From the NCBI RefSeq assembly GCF_038396675.1, contig NC_088934.1, positions 46,924,501 to 46,988,500 on the forward strand: 64,000 nucleotides of DNA. The letters are read 5' to 3'. The stretch comes from Hydra vulgaris (lineage: Eukaryota; Cnidaria; Hydrozoa; Anthoathecata; Hydridae). Below the pieces are notes generated by a model that was not told where the DNA came from, did no database searches, and was given only the letters and a program-made list of their open reading frames with translations. Positions 10,270 through 21,154 of this stretch are shown here, piece by piece; the stretch's first letter is position 1; each line of letters begins with the position of its first letter. A program made the translations under genes and the position numbers.

Positions 10270-12267
10270 CGATGAGGGAAATGCAAATTGCACTGAAAGT
10301 AATCGGTAATCAAATTTTTAAAACAAAAGGAAAAATTCCAGATGAAACTGACCGTATATCTAAGTACGATAAAAGTGATTGTGAGGCTATTGAGAACACA
10401 TTTATTGATTCTAACACACTCCCAACACGCAGTGCCATATGTAGAAAACTAAAACAGATGCACGCGTATTCTCTTGGTTTGATTGCAGACAGAGCTGTTC
10501 AAGCTAAAAATAGTGGCGATATAAAAACTCACGCAACTGACTCTCACTCGAAAGCATGTTGGGACCTTTGCACCTTCTGGTTTACATATTAGCCGAGAAT
10601 ATTATTTTCCTTTGCCTACTTTAGCAATTGCTTCAGAAACTACAGCAAATATTGCAGATGGAATAAAAACAACACTCGAAATGTTACAGGAAGCCTCAAA
10701 ATACACCTCAGAAGAACTATACCAGAAGGTAGATGTTCATATGACTGACAGTACTGTTCATAATATAGGAATATCTAAAATCACAGCTGATATACTCAAT
10801 AGAGAAATTCCTGCTGGTCAACTGTTTTGCGCTTCACATACAGCTTTAGGTTTTGACAAAGCTATTAAAAAAATTCTAAACCAAATTAAAAATGAAATGA
10901 ATATGGATAACCTTTTCAAAGGCTTTCTGTTAGATATATCTACTAACAAAAGTACGGAGACGTTATCCTTAACCTTTCTATCATGGGTACTAAACTTATT
11001 TGGTCCGAGTTTTATTCAAAAACCATGGAATATCATAAAGAATTTAAAACTTATATGCAGCGTAAAAACAAAAATATTTTTTATTTTGAATTTAAAGATG
11101 TTCGATTTGAATGTCTTTCAAAATGTTCTTCTATAGTTTGCTTTCACTGGGATGACTTTAAGGAGTTTTTAGAATTTTAATTACATTAGAGTTACTTTAG
11201 TCGTGGTGGCAGCTTTTGGAATGCAAGTTATTTCACCATTTTCCTGTAAAACTAAAGGTTAAGCCACGCATTCTAAACTGCAAATATTCTTTAGTAAGTA
11301 TGGAAGCTTATCTAATGATGTCATAAATGAACAATTCTTTGGAAGTATGGAAGCTTATCTAATGATGTCATAAATGAACAATTCTTTAAATTTAAAGAGT
11401 CATGTGTTCAAGGAGTATCAAAGAAACTATTTGAAAATCTCATTAAATAAGATTTTGGCTTAGAAGTTGTTGATGTAGTTCGAAAATACGCATCAAAGAA
11501 CTTTGATGATTGCATTATTCTTGCAAATATAGTTCGGCAAAGTTTAGCTATAGTTCTTCAACACCAAAGAAGAAAGCATTATGGGTTTGGAGAAAGAAAC
11601 AATGATCGATTACCTGATGAGTATTATGTTTTTGTTCAAGTTGTTGGAGTCGATAAAACAGTTACAAATAATATTGAACTGAGCGTCCGTGTAGAACTCA
11701 TAGCAATCGACTTCGAAAAAAACCGTCACTTTCAACAGTTTCACGTGGTAATGTTCTTAAATATTCAAACCATTTAAGAAATAAAGATTCAAATAATTTA
11801 GAACTATTTCGGAAAATGGGTCCTATTGTTAGAAAAATTGAAAGTAAAGAATACAGTTGGAACCAGCGACAGATTCAACTGAGACAAAGCGGCTTAAGTA
11901 AAAAAGAACAACAAGCTTTACATCAGGCGTCCTGGAGAAATTCTTTTTTAACTTGTTTAAAACTACAAGGTCGCCAATTTACTAGTGGATCAGATGTCAG
12001 TGAATATATTGAAAAAGAGCAAGATCTGATAAAATGCTAAAAACGATTGAAGAATGACGTAATTTATTTTAGAGATACAAGTAGGTCATTGCCGCGGAAA
12101 TCAACTCTATTTAAAATCATGATTTTTGATAAAAATACAAAATAGCGCCGTCTTATGTCTATAGAAGAATATGCTACTAATTTGAAGGTTCTACTTGGAA
12201 AGTCATCACAGCAATCCACAATCACCTACGATGACTTTCACAAAGTTATTTCGCACTTTCAATAGAG
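10270..12267 (+). pseudogene. Broken protein of the 9.8-12.6 kb transposon, family not recognised
   Basis: Coding-like pieces occur in order. The first is 'MREMQIALKVIG...LPTRSAICRKLKQMHAYSLG' (about 10271-10560). After a one-base shift near 10560 comes 'VGTFAPSGLHIS...PLPTLAIASETT...VDVHMTDSTVHNIG...FCASHTALGFDKAI' (to about 10890). Weaker segments follow, 'LEVVDVVRKYASKNFDDCIILANIV' (about 11461-11545) and 'HYGFGERNNDRLPDEYYVF' (about 11577-11635), then a C-terminal Lys/Gln-rich piece (11816-12040). The 'HMTDSTVHN' and 'CASHTALG' blocks carry conserved-looking Asp, His and Cys that could be catalytic or metal-binding; this is inference. Several stops and frameshifts and a 47-bp duplication make it a pseudogene. 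It is probably the transposase of the enclosing element. Confidence 0.6.
11296..11389. repeat. 47-bp tandem duplication
   Basis: The unit starting AAGTATGGAAGCTTATCTAA is present twice with period 47 (11296 and 11343), nearly identical. It lies inside the decayed transposon coding region and shifts its frame. The near-identity means the duplication is recent relative to the element's decay. Confidence 0.9.
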
Positions 12268-12638
12268 GTCGAAACAAATTGTTATTAATATTAGACTATC
12301 TTGATGATGTGCAATGTCTAATTTTTTGTGTTATTTATAACTAGGCATAATGATAACATGTTTTATTAATAAAATGAAAAAAAAAATGTGTTTTACGTCG
12401 CTTATATTTGAAAATAATAATGATTTCATTTAATTTAACAGTAAATTGTTTTGTCAAAATAATCATTTTTATTAAAATTGAAGTAGAAGGCTAAATATTG
12501 ATAATGAAGTAAAAACATTGTGAAATTCGAAATCAGCATAAAAATTTAATTAAGAAAAAGTGGTTAAACTACAAAAAATCTGAAAAAAGTCAATTTCGGA
12601 CCCCCTTACTAAAAGTGGGCGCCACGGGCGCCACTGAA

Positions 12639-12733
12639 TCTACTAGTAATAAAATTAAAAATGAAAAAAGGTTTAGTGTGAATTAAAAAAGGTTTCTTTA
12701 ATTCACATTAAACAATTTTTTATTTTATTACTA
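12639..12733. repeat. Foldback element with about 40-bp arms
   Basis: The left arm runs from ACTAGTAATAAAATTAAAAA to GTGTGAATTAAA. The right arm is its near-complement, TTTAATTCACATTAAAC to TTTATTACTAGT, around a loop of about 12 bases. It abuts the right end of the preceding transposon. Likely a tiny MITE. Confidence 0.8.
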
Positions 12734-12784
12734 GTAAAATCAATTATTTTATTCGTCTGTCAATAACTGCTTAATATTATTTTC

Positions 12785-13125
12785 TAACTATTACATTCTG
12801 TATAGACATCTTATTTGAAGCTTTTACGTTTTTTTATACTTCTCTAAACTTTTTGTATTATCTTCAACTATTTCTATATCTGCAAACTTTTTCTCCGTGT
12901 GCATTGATACTAATGCATATAGAACTAGGAAAATAGCTGATTGAATAAAATGTACGAGGTATCGTTGTAAGAGTAATCGTTTGTTGTAATGTATATAAAA
13001 GTAATCGTTTTCCAATTATTTTCTTCGTCTGTCAATAATAGCCTAATATTATTTTCCCAGTATAAACTAATTAATTAGCTTTTCCTCAAGTCAAATCACA
13101 CACTTTTGATTGCATAGTTTCTTTT
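12785..13125. repeat. Left arm of a large inverted repeat
   Basis: On the minus strand this reads the same, with about 80% visible identity, as 16880-17222. Examples are GACAGACGAAGAAAATAATT, TGCATTGATACTAATGC and GTACGAGGTAT on the + strand here and their complements there. A short piece of the arm (TCGTCTGTCAATAA...CTTAATATTATTTTC) is repeated just outside, at 12754-12786. The frame at 12824-13015 is non-coding arm sequence. Confidence 0.8.
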
Positions 13126-13640
13126 TTTTTTTTTTTTTTTTTTTTTGTAATTATTTATTTTGCCGTTTAAAAATCTTTACATTGCAAATACATTTATATA
13201 AACTATTGGCTGGAGCAAGAAGAAGGCGTATTCAGTCTTATCGCCGAGCCCCATTTAAAAATAATAGCAATAAATTCTACATTACCCTAACGTAAAAATA
13301 TATATAAAATAACAAATAGAAATGAAAACCGAAAATAACTAATGTAATTAGAAATAAAAAATAGTTTTTTTTTCGTTTTTTTTTAAAGAAGTATTGAAAA
13401 CAATTGCTAAAATGTTTAACAAATATATTAATAAAAAATAAAATAGTCAAAAAAATAAAATTTATTGTGGATAAAAGAAATGAAATTTCATAATTAATAT
13501 AATCACTAGATAAATTATTAACATCATCAGTGATATTTTATATATATATTTTTATTTTATTTTAAATATTTTGTATTAATTTATATTAATTACTGATACA
13601 ATTAAATCTATTTTTTATATGATTGTTTTTAGTTTAGAAT
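13126..13640. other. Poly-T tract and AT-rich LINE B 3' flank
   Basis: A run of about 24 T at 13122-13146 probably marks the poly-A end of a minus-strand retroelement. It is followed by GGCTGGAGCAAGAAGAAGGC and a very AT-rich stretch. No coding potential is seen. Confidence 0.5.
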
Positions 13641-13837
13641 AAACATTTAAAGTTGGATATATCCATAAATAATAATAATCGTTTTGATTCGTTCTTATAT
13701 TGCTCTAATATAGTCTGTTTATTGTGAACAATATCTGGAAACTTTTTCCACAGATTAGGTCCGCGGTATTTAATTGAATAGAAAGTTAATTTTAATTTAT
13801 ATTTTGGAGCAATAAAATTGTTATCTGAATACTTTGT

Positions 13838-14449
13838 TCAGTATTTATGGTTAATTTTATTAACATAAGATTGAAATATTTTTGGAGATATACCATTTTT
13901 TGTTTTAAACATAAATAATAAAACTTGGTGTAAATTAAGTTTATACACATTTAAAACACCGAGCACAAGTAGAAGTGGTTCGCAAGGAACACTTCTGTCG
14001 GCTCCAAATACTGTTCTGCACGCATGTTTTTGCTTGTTATAGAGTTTCTTTAGCTTTGTATGGTTAGTACTACCCCACACAATATTACAATAAGACAAAT
14101 AACTATGGAGAAAGGCAAAATACAATTTTTTCAGGGATGATATATTTAGAAAAGGTTTAGCCCTAAACATCATTGCAATATTTTTTGAGATTTTTTTTTC
14201 AGTGCTATTTATATGTAAATACCACTGTAAATTTTCATTCAATTTTACTCCTAAAAAATTTATGAATGATTCTCTTTTAATAAAAGTGTTATTAATTTTA
14301 AGATCTGGTAATTTAAGAGGAATATTTTCAGATTTACTTACTTTATGAAAAAGTATACATTTTGTTTTATCCGCATTTAGTGAAAGTTTATTACTTTCAA
14401 ACCACTCACTAACTTTAAAAAAAAAAAGATTAGAATCATCAGCAAACAA
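13838..14449 (-). pseudogene. LINE B RT C-terminal half
   Basis: Starts at the catalytic 'MFADDSNLFF' motif. It continues with 'SEWFESNKLSLNADKTKCILFH', 'INFLGVKLNENLQWYLHI', 'SYCNIVWGS' and 'YNKQKHACRTVFGA', the thumb and C-terminal region of a CR1/L2-like RT. It lacks the fingers and the 'PQGSILGP' block, so it cannot be active. Confidence 0.87.
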
Positions 14450-14820
14450 AATTAGGTCTAAAAGATTTGTTGATAAGTATAGTTGTTTAATTCTTCAGCT
14501 ATAATTGATTTTTCATAAACTAACTTTCCATTAATTAAAAGATTTTTTGACAGCGTGCTTTTGTTGTAATTATTTTTTCCAATTAAATCCTTAATTACAT
14601 TCCATATTTTTTTAGTGTTTCCTTTGGTTTTTTCTAATAACTGTGCATAATAAAGTTTTTTTGAGTATTTTTTGGTTTTTTCAAATATATTTTTATACTT
14701 TTTGTAAATTATTTCATTTTTATAAGATTTCTTTTTAAGATAATTTATATATAGTTTTTCTTTCTTTTTTGAAAGAAAAATTTTAGTAAACCTTTAGACA
14801 TCCAGGGAGTTTGGAGCGAC

Positions 14821-15861
14821 TTATGATTTACAATTTTTTTTTATTTCTGGAAACGCTACTTCATATTGTTTGCAAAATTGATTAAGAAACAATTCATATA
14901 CATTATTAGCATCATTTGATTGCAGTACTAGATCCCAATCAACGCAATTTTGTAAACAGTTTTTAAATTTTTTTAAGGAGTTTTCATTGATCTGTCGCCG
15001 AATTAAGGTGGATTTTGTGGAAATATTGTTTATTAAAAGGTTATTTGTAGCTAAGAATGTAGGAAAATGATCCAAAATATCGGTCTGTATTATACCTGTG
15101 TAAAGAGGGTTATTATGAAAGTTGTTAGTTATGATGTTATCAAGAAGAGTAGAGGACCTATTTGTTATTCTTGTAGATTTGTTTATTGTTGGGATAAGGT
15201 TGTTTTGTAGAAGAGTGTTTATAAAATTCTTAGCATTAATATTTGAGGCATAGTTAATCAGGTTGATGTTAAAATCTCCGACCATTTAAATATGTTTTTT
15301 TTAATTTATAATTTTGTTTACAAATGTTTTCAGATGAGTTTTAAATTTTTTTAAGTTTCCAGATGGCGGTCTTTAAGTAGTATTTATAATTGTGTTTCTT
15401 TCTTTATTATTTACTAATTCAATGCACAAAGACTCACAATCTGTTTCATTGACGCAGAGATCGTTACGTAAGACAAAATTTATTGAATTGTGGATATAAA
15501 TACAAACGCCCCCACCTGCTTATACTTCACGTGCTTAATGAATTGATGTGTTATTACTTAGTTCAAATTCATAATTTGTTTCACTGCATTTACACCAAGT
15601 TTCTGTCAGACAAATAATTTTAAAATCGTTTTTAATTATATCCAATAATATTTTTAAATTTTCAAAGTTTTTATTTAAACTTCGAATATTGATATTTAAA
15701 ATTGAAAAAGTGTTTTTAGTTTTTCTTAGATATTGTGATGATTCAAAAACTGAATAGTATTGACTTTCTAGCATTTTGTGACTACAATAATTTGAATCAG
15801 TGCCGTTATCATTGATGATGTCATTTTCATTTGAAGATTTAAATATGAAATTTTCCTCCAT
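14821..15861 (-). pseudogene. LINE B ORF2 endonuclease relic
   Basis: Two open pieces. The piece at 15861-15535 carries 'FSILNINIRSLNKN' and 'ICLTETWCKC'. The piece at 15285-14821 carries 'MVGDFNINLINY', 'STLLDNIITNNF' and 'IIQTDILDHFPTFL'. Between them the 'GGGVCIYIHN'-type block is interrupted by stops. All catalytic blocks of an APE endonuclease are represented but split. Confidence 0.82.
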
Positions 15862-15989
15862 TTTTAAAAACAGTTTAAATTAAGTATGCATAGTAATAAC
15901 GAAAATAAAATTACGTTAATTAATGACAAATATTATAAAACTTATTGCTTTTTTTTGTATCCCAATCGCTAATTATCAATTTATCGTAA

Positions 15990-16642
15990 GATATGAAGGC
16001 AAACTTACCAGCCGCTCTTTCGATTTTCATTTTTTCCCTTGATTCTTTCCGGATTTGTGTCGTTTCGAAACAGAAGTCTTCATTTATATAAACATTTTTC
16101 CCTTTTAGTTTACTCGACTTCCTAAAATTTCGACTTTATCTTTATAATCTAAAAGTTTTATTACTATTGTTCTTTTTAAATTTTTTAAATTTTTTGCTAC
16201 CAGTTCTATGGGCCCGCTCAATTTTGACATTATTAACAGATAAGATATCTTCATAAACTTTTTTTACCTTTAATTCGCTATCCTCCCAGCTTTCACCTTC
16301 ATTTTCATCAATTCAACCTACTCTTAAATTATTACGTCTCGACCGATCTTCTATCTCCCTTAATTTATTTTGTTTGCGTATACTTACTGAATTGTTTTCT
16401 TTACTGCAAACTTTTGCTTTCATAACATTTTCATCAATTAGTTGTTCTTGAAAATTCAAACTAAGTTTTAAATCGTCGATGTCTTTTTCTACTTTTAAGT
16501 TTCCACTAATAATACTAATAAAAATTTTTTCTTGTTGCTTTAACATCAGTTCAAATTCTTTTTTGTAATCTTCAAACAATTTTGTTATTTCTAATAATGT
16601 AACTGCCATATTATATAAAAAATTACTTATAAACATAAACAA
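15990..16642 (-). pseudogene. LINE B ORF1 relic
   Basis: The first 109 aa are open (16642-16313). They contain a Lys/Glu/Leu-rich probable coiled coil and then 'EIEDRSRRNNLRVG', the L1 ORF1p-like signature also found in LINE A ORF1. Downstream the frame is lost, but 'NVYINEDF' and 'RIKEKMKIERA' type pieces can be read to about 15990 in shifted frames. Confidence 0.75.
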
Positions 16643-16705
16643 ATATAAATATAAACAAATTTAGCTTTAACAAAGTCGTTTGAAAAAAAAAAATACGTCC
16701 TCTCG

Positions 16706-16862
16706 CGATGTCACTGCAATGCGATGCACTGCAATGTCACTGCAATGCAATGTCACTGCAATGTCACTGCAATGCAATGTCACTGCAATGCAATGTCAAT
16801 GCAATGCACTGCAATTCAATGTCACTGTCAATGCAATGTCGATGCACTGAAATGTCACTGCA
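16706..16862. repeat. Satellite-like array of TGTCACTGCAATGCAA
   Basis: About 15-20 short units built from the words TGTCACTGCAATG and CAATGCAA, in variable order, immediately upstream of the LINE B 5' end. It is far more G/C-balanced than the flanks. The frame open through it encodes only a Met/Gln/Cys/His repeat and is not a gene. Confidence 0.92.
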
Positions 16863-16879
16863 AAATTCTTTAAGAAACT

Positions 16880-17222
16880 ATGTTAACATATGTTAAGAAA
16901 CTATGCCAAACAAAAGTGTGCGGTTTGACTTAAGAAAAAGCAAAATTAATTAGTATACTTTGAAAATAAAATTAGGTGTTTTTGACAGACGAAGAAAGTA
17001 ATTGGAAAACGATTACGCTAACAACTATACCTCGTACATTTTATTCTATCAGCTTTTTTCTCAGCTCTATATGCGTTAGTATCAATGCACACGGAGAGAA
17101 AATTGTCAGATATAGAAATAGTTGAAGATAATACAAATAGTAGAGAAGTATGAAAAAAAGTAAAAGCTTCAAATAAGATGTCAATACTGAATGTAACTGT
17201 TTTAGCGTTGAAGTAATGTTTT
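16880..17222. repeat. Right arm of the large inverted repeat
   Basis: Inverted copy of 12785-13125. The arms together bracket LINE B and the TGTCACTGCAATG array. See the left arm for matched words. The two arms may be the ends of a foldback element into which LINE B inserted, or two independent insertions of one family. Confidence 0.8.
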
Positions 17223-17255
17223 AGTGGATTATTTATTAATTACGAAATAACCAAA

Positions 17256-17431
17256 ATGGGGTGAGTGTGGTGGTGTGAGTAATTGGGTGAGCGTGAGTAA
17301 TTTGGTGAGTGTGAGTAATTGAGTGAGTGTGAGTGTGAGTAATTGAGTGAGTATGAGTAATTGAGTGAGTAATTGGGTGAGTGTGAGTAATTGGGTGAGT
17401 GTGAGTAATGGTGTGAGTAATTGGGTGAGTG
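17256..17431. repeat. Minisatellite of GTGAGTAATTGGGTGAGT
   Basis: About ten imperfect copies of GTGAGTAATTG(G/A)GTGAGT, with some spacer variation. Direct orientation, no coding potential. Confidence 0.93.
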
Positions 17432-17529
17432 ATAAGTAAAGTTAAAAAAAAAATTGTGTTAATTTTTTAATGATCCATAACAAAAAATAACGACTGCATG
17501 CAAAAATACGCATATAAAATATTTTCGAA

Positions 17530-17700
17530 AATGTTTTTAGTTCCGGTTAGAGCGCTCACTTTAAATGTAAGAGATCTAGGGTTCAATGCATATTTCATGT
17601 CATCGGTAAAGAAAGAGACTTTACTTTAGCAAGGCGTTATTTTATAAAGTTTAATGCTCTTCCGCGGCGAAAAGCAAAAGATATACATCAATAACAAAAT
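17530..17700 (+). mobile_element. tRNA-derived SINE relic
   Basis: GGTTAGAGCGCTC resembles a D-arm/A-box, TTTAAAT sits in an anticodon-loop position, and AGGGTTCAATGC resembles a T-arm/B-box. No acceptor stem pairs, so it is not a functional tRNA. The downstream sequence to about 17700 may be the SINE body. Confidence 0.45.
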
Positions 17701-18140
17701 AGTATGAAAAGATAAACATGAAATGGTGTCGAGGCCTTAAGAAAGAAAAATGGTAGAAATGATTTTGCGTCACTGAAATTAGTTGCAAAACGTCAGGCAT
17801 ATTTTTGTTTCTAAGCAAAATGCTATCAATGCGCGTGCGATAATAATAAAAACGCGCGAAATAAAGTTGTCTAAGACAAGTCTAAGTTCTTTGTACTATA
17901 ATATAGTATAGTCTGTATTCTGTAATATTAAAAAAATAGTAATTTAAATTCATTCTGTCGTAAAATAAAAAAATCTTATTTTGACAACTTCAAACCTATT
18001 CTAACCCATCCATTTTTTGTGTGTAACCATGCAAATATTTGTGTTTGATATAAATAAATCTTTTTCTTATTTAATTTTGTAAAGACGCGTAGAAACGATT
18101 TGAATGTGCTTAAGGTGTTTAAACTGTATTTTACACACAT
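17701..18140. other. AT-rich spacer upstream of microsatellites
   Basis: No gene, RNA or repeat family recognised. Confidence 0.4.
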
Positions 18141-18785
<645 letters not shown>

Positions 18786-18848
18786 ATAGATAGATATGTC
18801 TATTGGTCTCTCTCTATATTTATGTTTATTGCATGGTCAAAATTCCTA

Positions 18849-18871
18849 TTTTATATTTTAGGTAGTTTTAA
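18849..18871 (+). promoter_or_regulatory. Splice acceptor in the 5' UTR of the USP37-like gene
   Basis: A T-rich tract ending TTTTATATTTTAG at 18861 is followed ten bases later by the start codon. It indicates that the coding exon begins at 18862 and that an upstream non-coding exon exists. In Hydra such a site could also accept a trans-spliced leader, which cannot be told apart here. Confidence 0.55.
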
Positions 18872-21154
18872 ATGTCTCAACATTTTTGTATATTCAGTGC
18901 CAATGCCGAACAACTTAAAATAACATCTGCTACAATTACCCCATTCACACTAGATAAAGGGGGAATTTGTAAACTTTTACAGGAAAAAAATAATCAATCA
19001 AAGTTTGTTTACTCTATTGAAGATTCTACAAATGAAAAAAAATGTAGAAAATGTAATTTTAAAGTAGAACGCGACTTTAAACCTATTGTAAAGCATAGAG
19101 ACTGTCAATTCACTATTGTATTAAATGGAGAATCTAAGACCCAGCTCATTGGGAAGTTTTTTAATGCAATTGACTGTGCAAAGTTAATAGAAATTTTTGA
19201 AAATATAAAAAACATTTCAAATTTGAATAACATATTACTAAATTCTAAAGAGAATATTTCTTCAGTTTATAGTAGTCCTAATTCTGTTTACTGTTCAACA
19301 AGTATGCTCTCAAGCTCTAACAATCGAACTCCGTTGACACCTTTAGGGTTGTCAAAAGTTACACCATCCAATACTAGTATTCGTGATCATACACCTTCGA
19401 AATCCATATGCAAACAAAGACTTTTTCCATCTTTTTCAAATGAAAGAGATAATGATGATTTTGTTAGTGCAACAGCGATTGGTGGAAAAAAAGCTTCATC
19501 GTTTTACAAAATAAATGATCTCCAAGAAAACAAAAATTTACAAACATCAAAATTGCTTCATAGTAAAAAACTGTTTCGTTTTCGAAATAAACAATCTTTA
19601 TCCAATCACATTAGTGAATCAACAACAGCTTTAATCGGTTTTTCTAATCTAGGCAATACATGTTATATGAATTCAATTTTACAATGTTTACTCAATATAC
19701 CAAATTTTTTTCAAGATATGAATGATCCAGGCAACATTAACTATGTTCCAACTAAAAGTTTGTATCACTCTTTATATAATCTTGGTGTATTAAAGTACTC
19801 ATTAGATACACTTGAAAACCAAATTTTTGCATTAAAACAAGTAAAATCTGTAATTTCTGAAGCTGCAGTTAGATTTTCAGGTTATGCGCAGCATGATGCT
19901 CATGAATTTTTGTGTCAGTGTTTGGACCAATTAAAAGAGGATTTACTTAACAAAAAAGATGAAAGCTTTTTAATAGATCATAATAGCTCATCTGATTCAG
20001 ATAAAAGTTATAGAGAGAAATGTCCTATTAAGCAAAATTTTGAAAGCAAAATAATGCATACTGTAGTTTGTAAAAGTTGTGATGAAAAAGTGTTCAAAAC
20101 TGAAGTGTGTCATGATTTTTCTTTAGTTATTCCTGATTTTGATGAAAACTCTGATCCTTCAGAACAAAATTTAAATCAATTAATACAGATGTATTTTTCT
20201 GACGAAGTTATTGAATACAGTTGTGATAAATGCAAGTCTTCAACTTCTGTTTTGTCTCATCAATTTAAAAAGTTGCCACGTGTACTCATATTTCATATAA
20301 AACGATATGACATTTCTGAAAGTAAAAGATGTGATCGTGTTGTCCTTCCAAAATTGATTGACATGAAGTTTCTTGCAACAAGCAATACAGCACTACCAAA
20401 AGAGTATATTTTTGACAAAACCAAGCTTTGGATAAAAAAGCCATTGCTTAAAAACTCAAGCACTGAAAAACGAAAAACTTGTGAAACTTTAGATTGTGAA
20501 CCGCTGAATAAAACTTCTAAAATGTCATTGTTTCCTGAAAATGATTTAAAAAAGGAATCTTTTATAAGTTCAAGCAAAGCGAAAGAAAATACTAATGACA
20601 CATTTACAAAGTTAAGAAATATTGGTTCAAAAAATGGTAATGAAATTTTCTCCCCTTATTCTAATTACAACCCAAATAGTAATAATGGGTCTATTACAAC
20701 TTATAATGATCTTGATAAGAAATATGAAGAATTTACAACAGTGTCAGACGACGAAGAAGAAGATTTAAAAAAAGCCCTTGAGTTAAGCATGAAAGATTTT
20801 AACAATACACAACATGATGATGACTTAACATATGAAAGTTTATTTAAGTGTGACTATGTCTCCGATATAAATCCATTATCACCAAGCATGGAAGGTCTTA
20901 ATGCAGAAGCTGTTTCTTTAAAATATTCTTATAATTTAGTGGGTGTGGTTAATCACCATGGAGCTCACACAAGTGCTGGACACTACACAAGTGATATTTA
21001 TGATTTTAAATCTGACTGCTGGAAAAATTATAATGACTCAACAGTCAAAGATATTAAAGTTCATGAAGTATGTTATGGTCGCAGTCATAGTGCGTATATA
21101 GTTTTTTATTTGTACAACGCATGCTACAAAAGTATTAAAAATAGCTTTATATAA
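18872..21154 (+). CDS. Ubiquitin carboxyl-terminal hydrolase, USP37/USP26/USP29 group
   Basis: A cysteine protease that removes ubiquitin from proteins. Vertebrate USP37 acts on cell-cycle substrates such as cyclin A. The 760-aa frame has an N-terminal region (1-115) matching the PH-like domain of this group, a Ser/Thr-rich linker, then the USP core. The Cys box 'GFSNLGNTCYMNSILQCLL' has Cys264. 'RFSGYAQHDAHEFLCQCLDQ' lies at 335-353. Zinc-type CxxC pairs are at 400/403 and 451/454. 'LPRVLIFHIKRYD' is at 468-480. The His box is 'GHYTSDIYDF' (His704) with Asn721/Asp722. The catalytic core is split by an insert (about 510-680) with one ubiquitin-interacting motif at 627-645, where human USP37 has three. 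KEN tripeptides at 126-128 and 571-573 could be APC/C degrons (inference). Human USP37 is longer (about 980 aa) and multi-exonic; this coding region has no intron. All catalytic residues are intact. Confidence 0.95.
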   Translation: MSQHFCIFSANAEQLKITSATITPFTLDKGGICKLLQEKNNQSKFVYSIEDSTNEKKCRKCNFKVERDFKPIVKHRDCQFTIVLNGESKTQLIGKFFNAIDCAKLIEIFENIKNISNLNNILLNSKENISSVYSSPNSVYCSTSMLSSSNNRTPLTPLGLSKVTPSNTSIRDHTPSKSICKQRLFPSFSNERDNDDFVSATAIGGKKASSFYKINDLQENKNLQTSKLLHSKKLFRFRNKQSLSNHISESTTALIGFSNLGNTCYMNSILQCLLNIPNFFQDMNDPGNINYVPTKSLYHSLYNLGVLKYSLDTLENQIFALKQVKSVISEAAVRFSGYAQHDAHEFLCQCLDQLKEDLLNKKDESFLIDHNSSSDSDKSYREKCPIKQNFESKIMHTVVCKSCDEKVFKTEVCHDFSLVIPDFDENSDPSEQNLNQLIQMYFSDEVIEYSCDKCKSSTSVLSHQFKKLPRVLIFHIKRYDISESKRCDRVVLPKLIDMKFLATSNTALPKEYIFDKTKLWIKKPLLKNSSTEKRKTCETLDCEPLNKTSKMSLFPENDLKKESFISSSKAKENTNDTFTKLRNIGSKNGNEIFSPYSNYNPNSNNGSITTYNDLDKKYEEFTTVSDDEEEDLKKALELSMKDFNNTQHDDDLTYESLFKCDYVSDINPLSPSMEGLNAEAVSLKYSYNLVGVVNHHGAHTSAGHYTSDIYDFKSDCWKNYNDSTVKDIKVHEVCYGRSHSAYIVFYLYNACYKSIKNSFI

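Larger units (their letters stand above)
9829..12608 (+). mobile_element. TIR-bounded DNA transposon of unassigned superfamily (about 2.8 kb)
   Basis: Both ends are flanked by CTAAAAGT (9821-9828 and 12609-12616), a perfect 8-bp direct repeat of target-duplication type. The left terminus reads GGGGTCCAAAATT followed further in by TTTTTTGTTTAACCA. The right terminus, on the minus strand, reads GGGGGTCCGAAATT followed by TTTTTTGTAGTTTAACCA. So inverted repeats extend about 45 bp with small indels. Inside is one broken coding region on the + strand. The TSD length would fit hAT, P, Merlin or Zisupton-like elements, but I recognise no transposase signature. Confidence 0.75.
13640..16705 (-). mobile_element. 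Internally deleted non-LTR retrotransposon 'LINE B'
   Basis: Same organisation as LINE A and recognisably related. A degraded ORF1 lies at about 16642-15990, endonuclease at 15861-14821, linker at about 14820-14500, then directly the 'MFADDSNLFF' palm motif and RT C-terminus to 13838. The RT fingers and most of the palm are missing between about 14450 and 14520, so an internal deletion of several hundred bases has removed them. The 5' start, AATACGTCCTCTCG at about 16693, parallels that of LINE A. Confidence 0.85.

Noticed and set aside
16708-16896. Open frame and possible CRISPR-like array in the TGTCACTGCAATG repeat
   Set aside because: Repeats are contiguous with no unique spacers, and the genome is eukaryotic; it is a satellite-like array.
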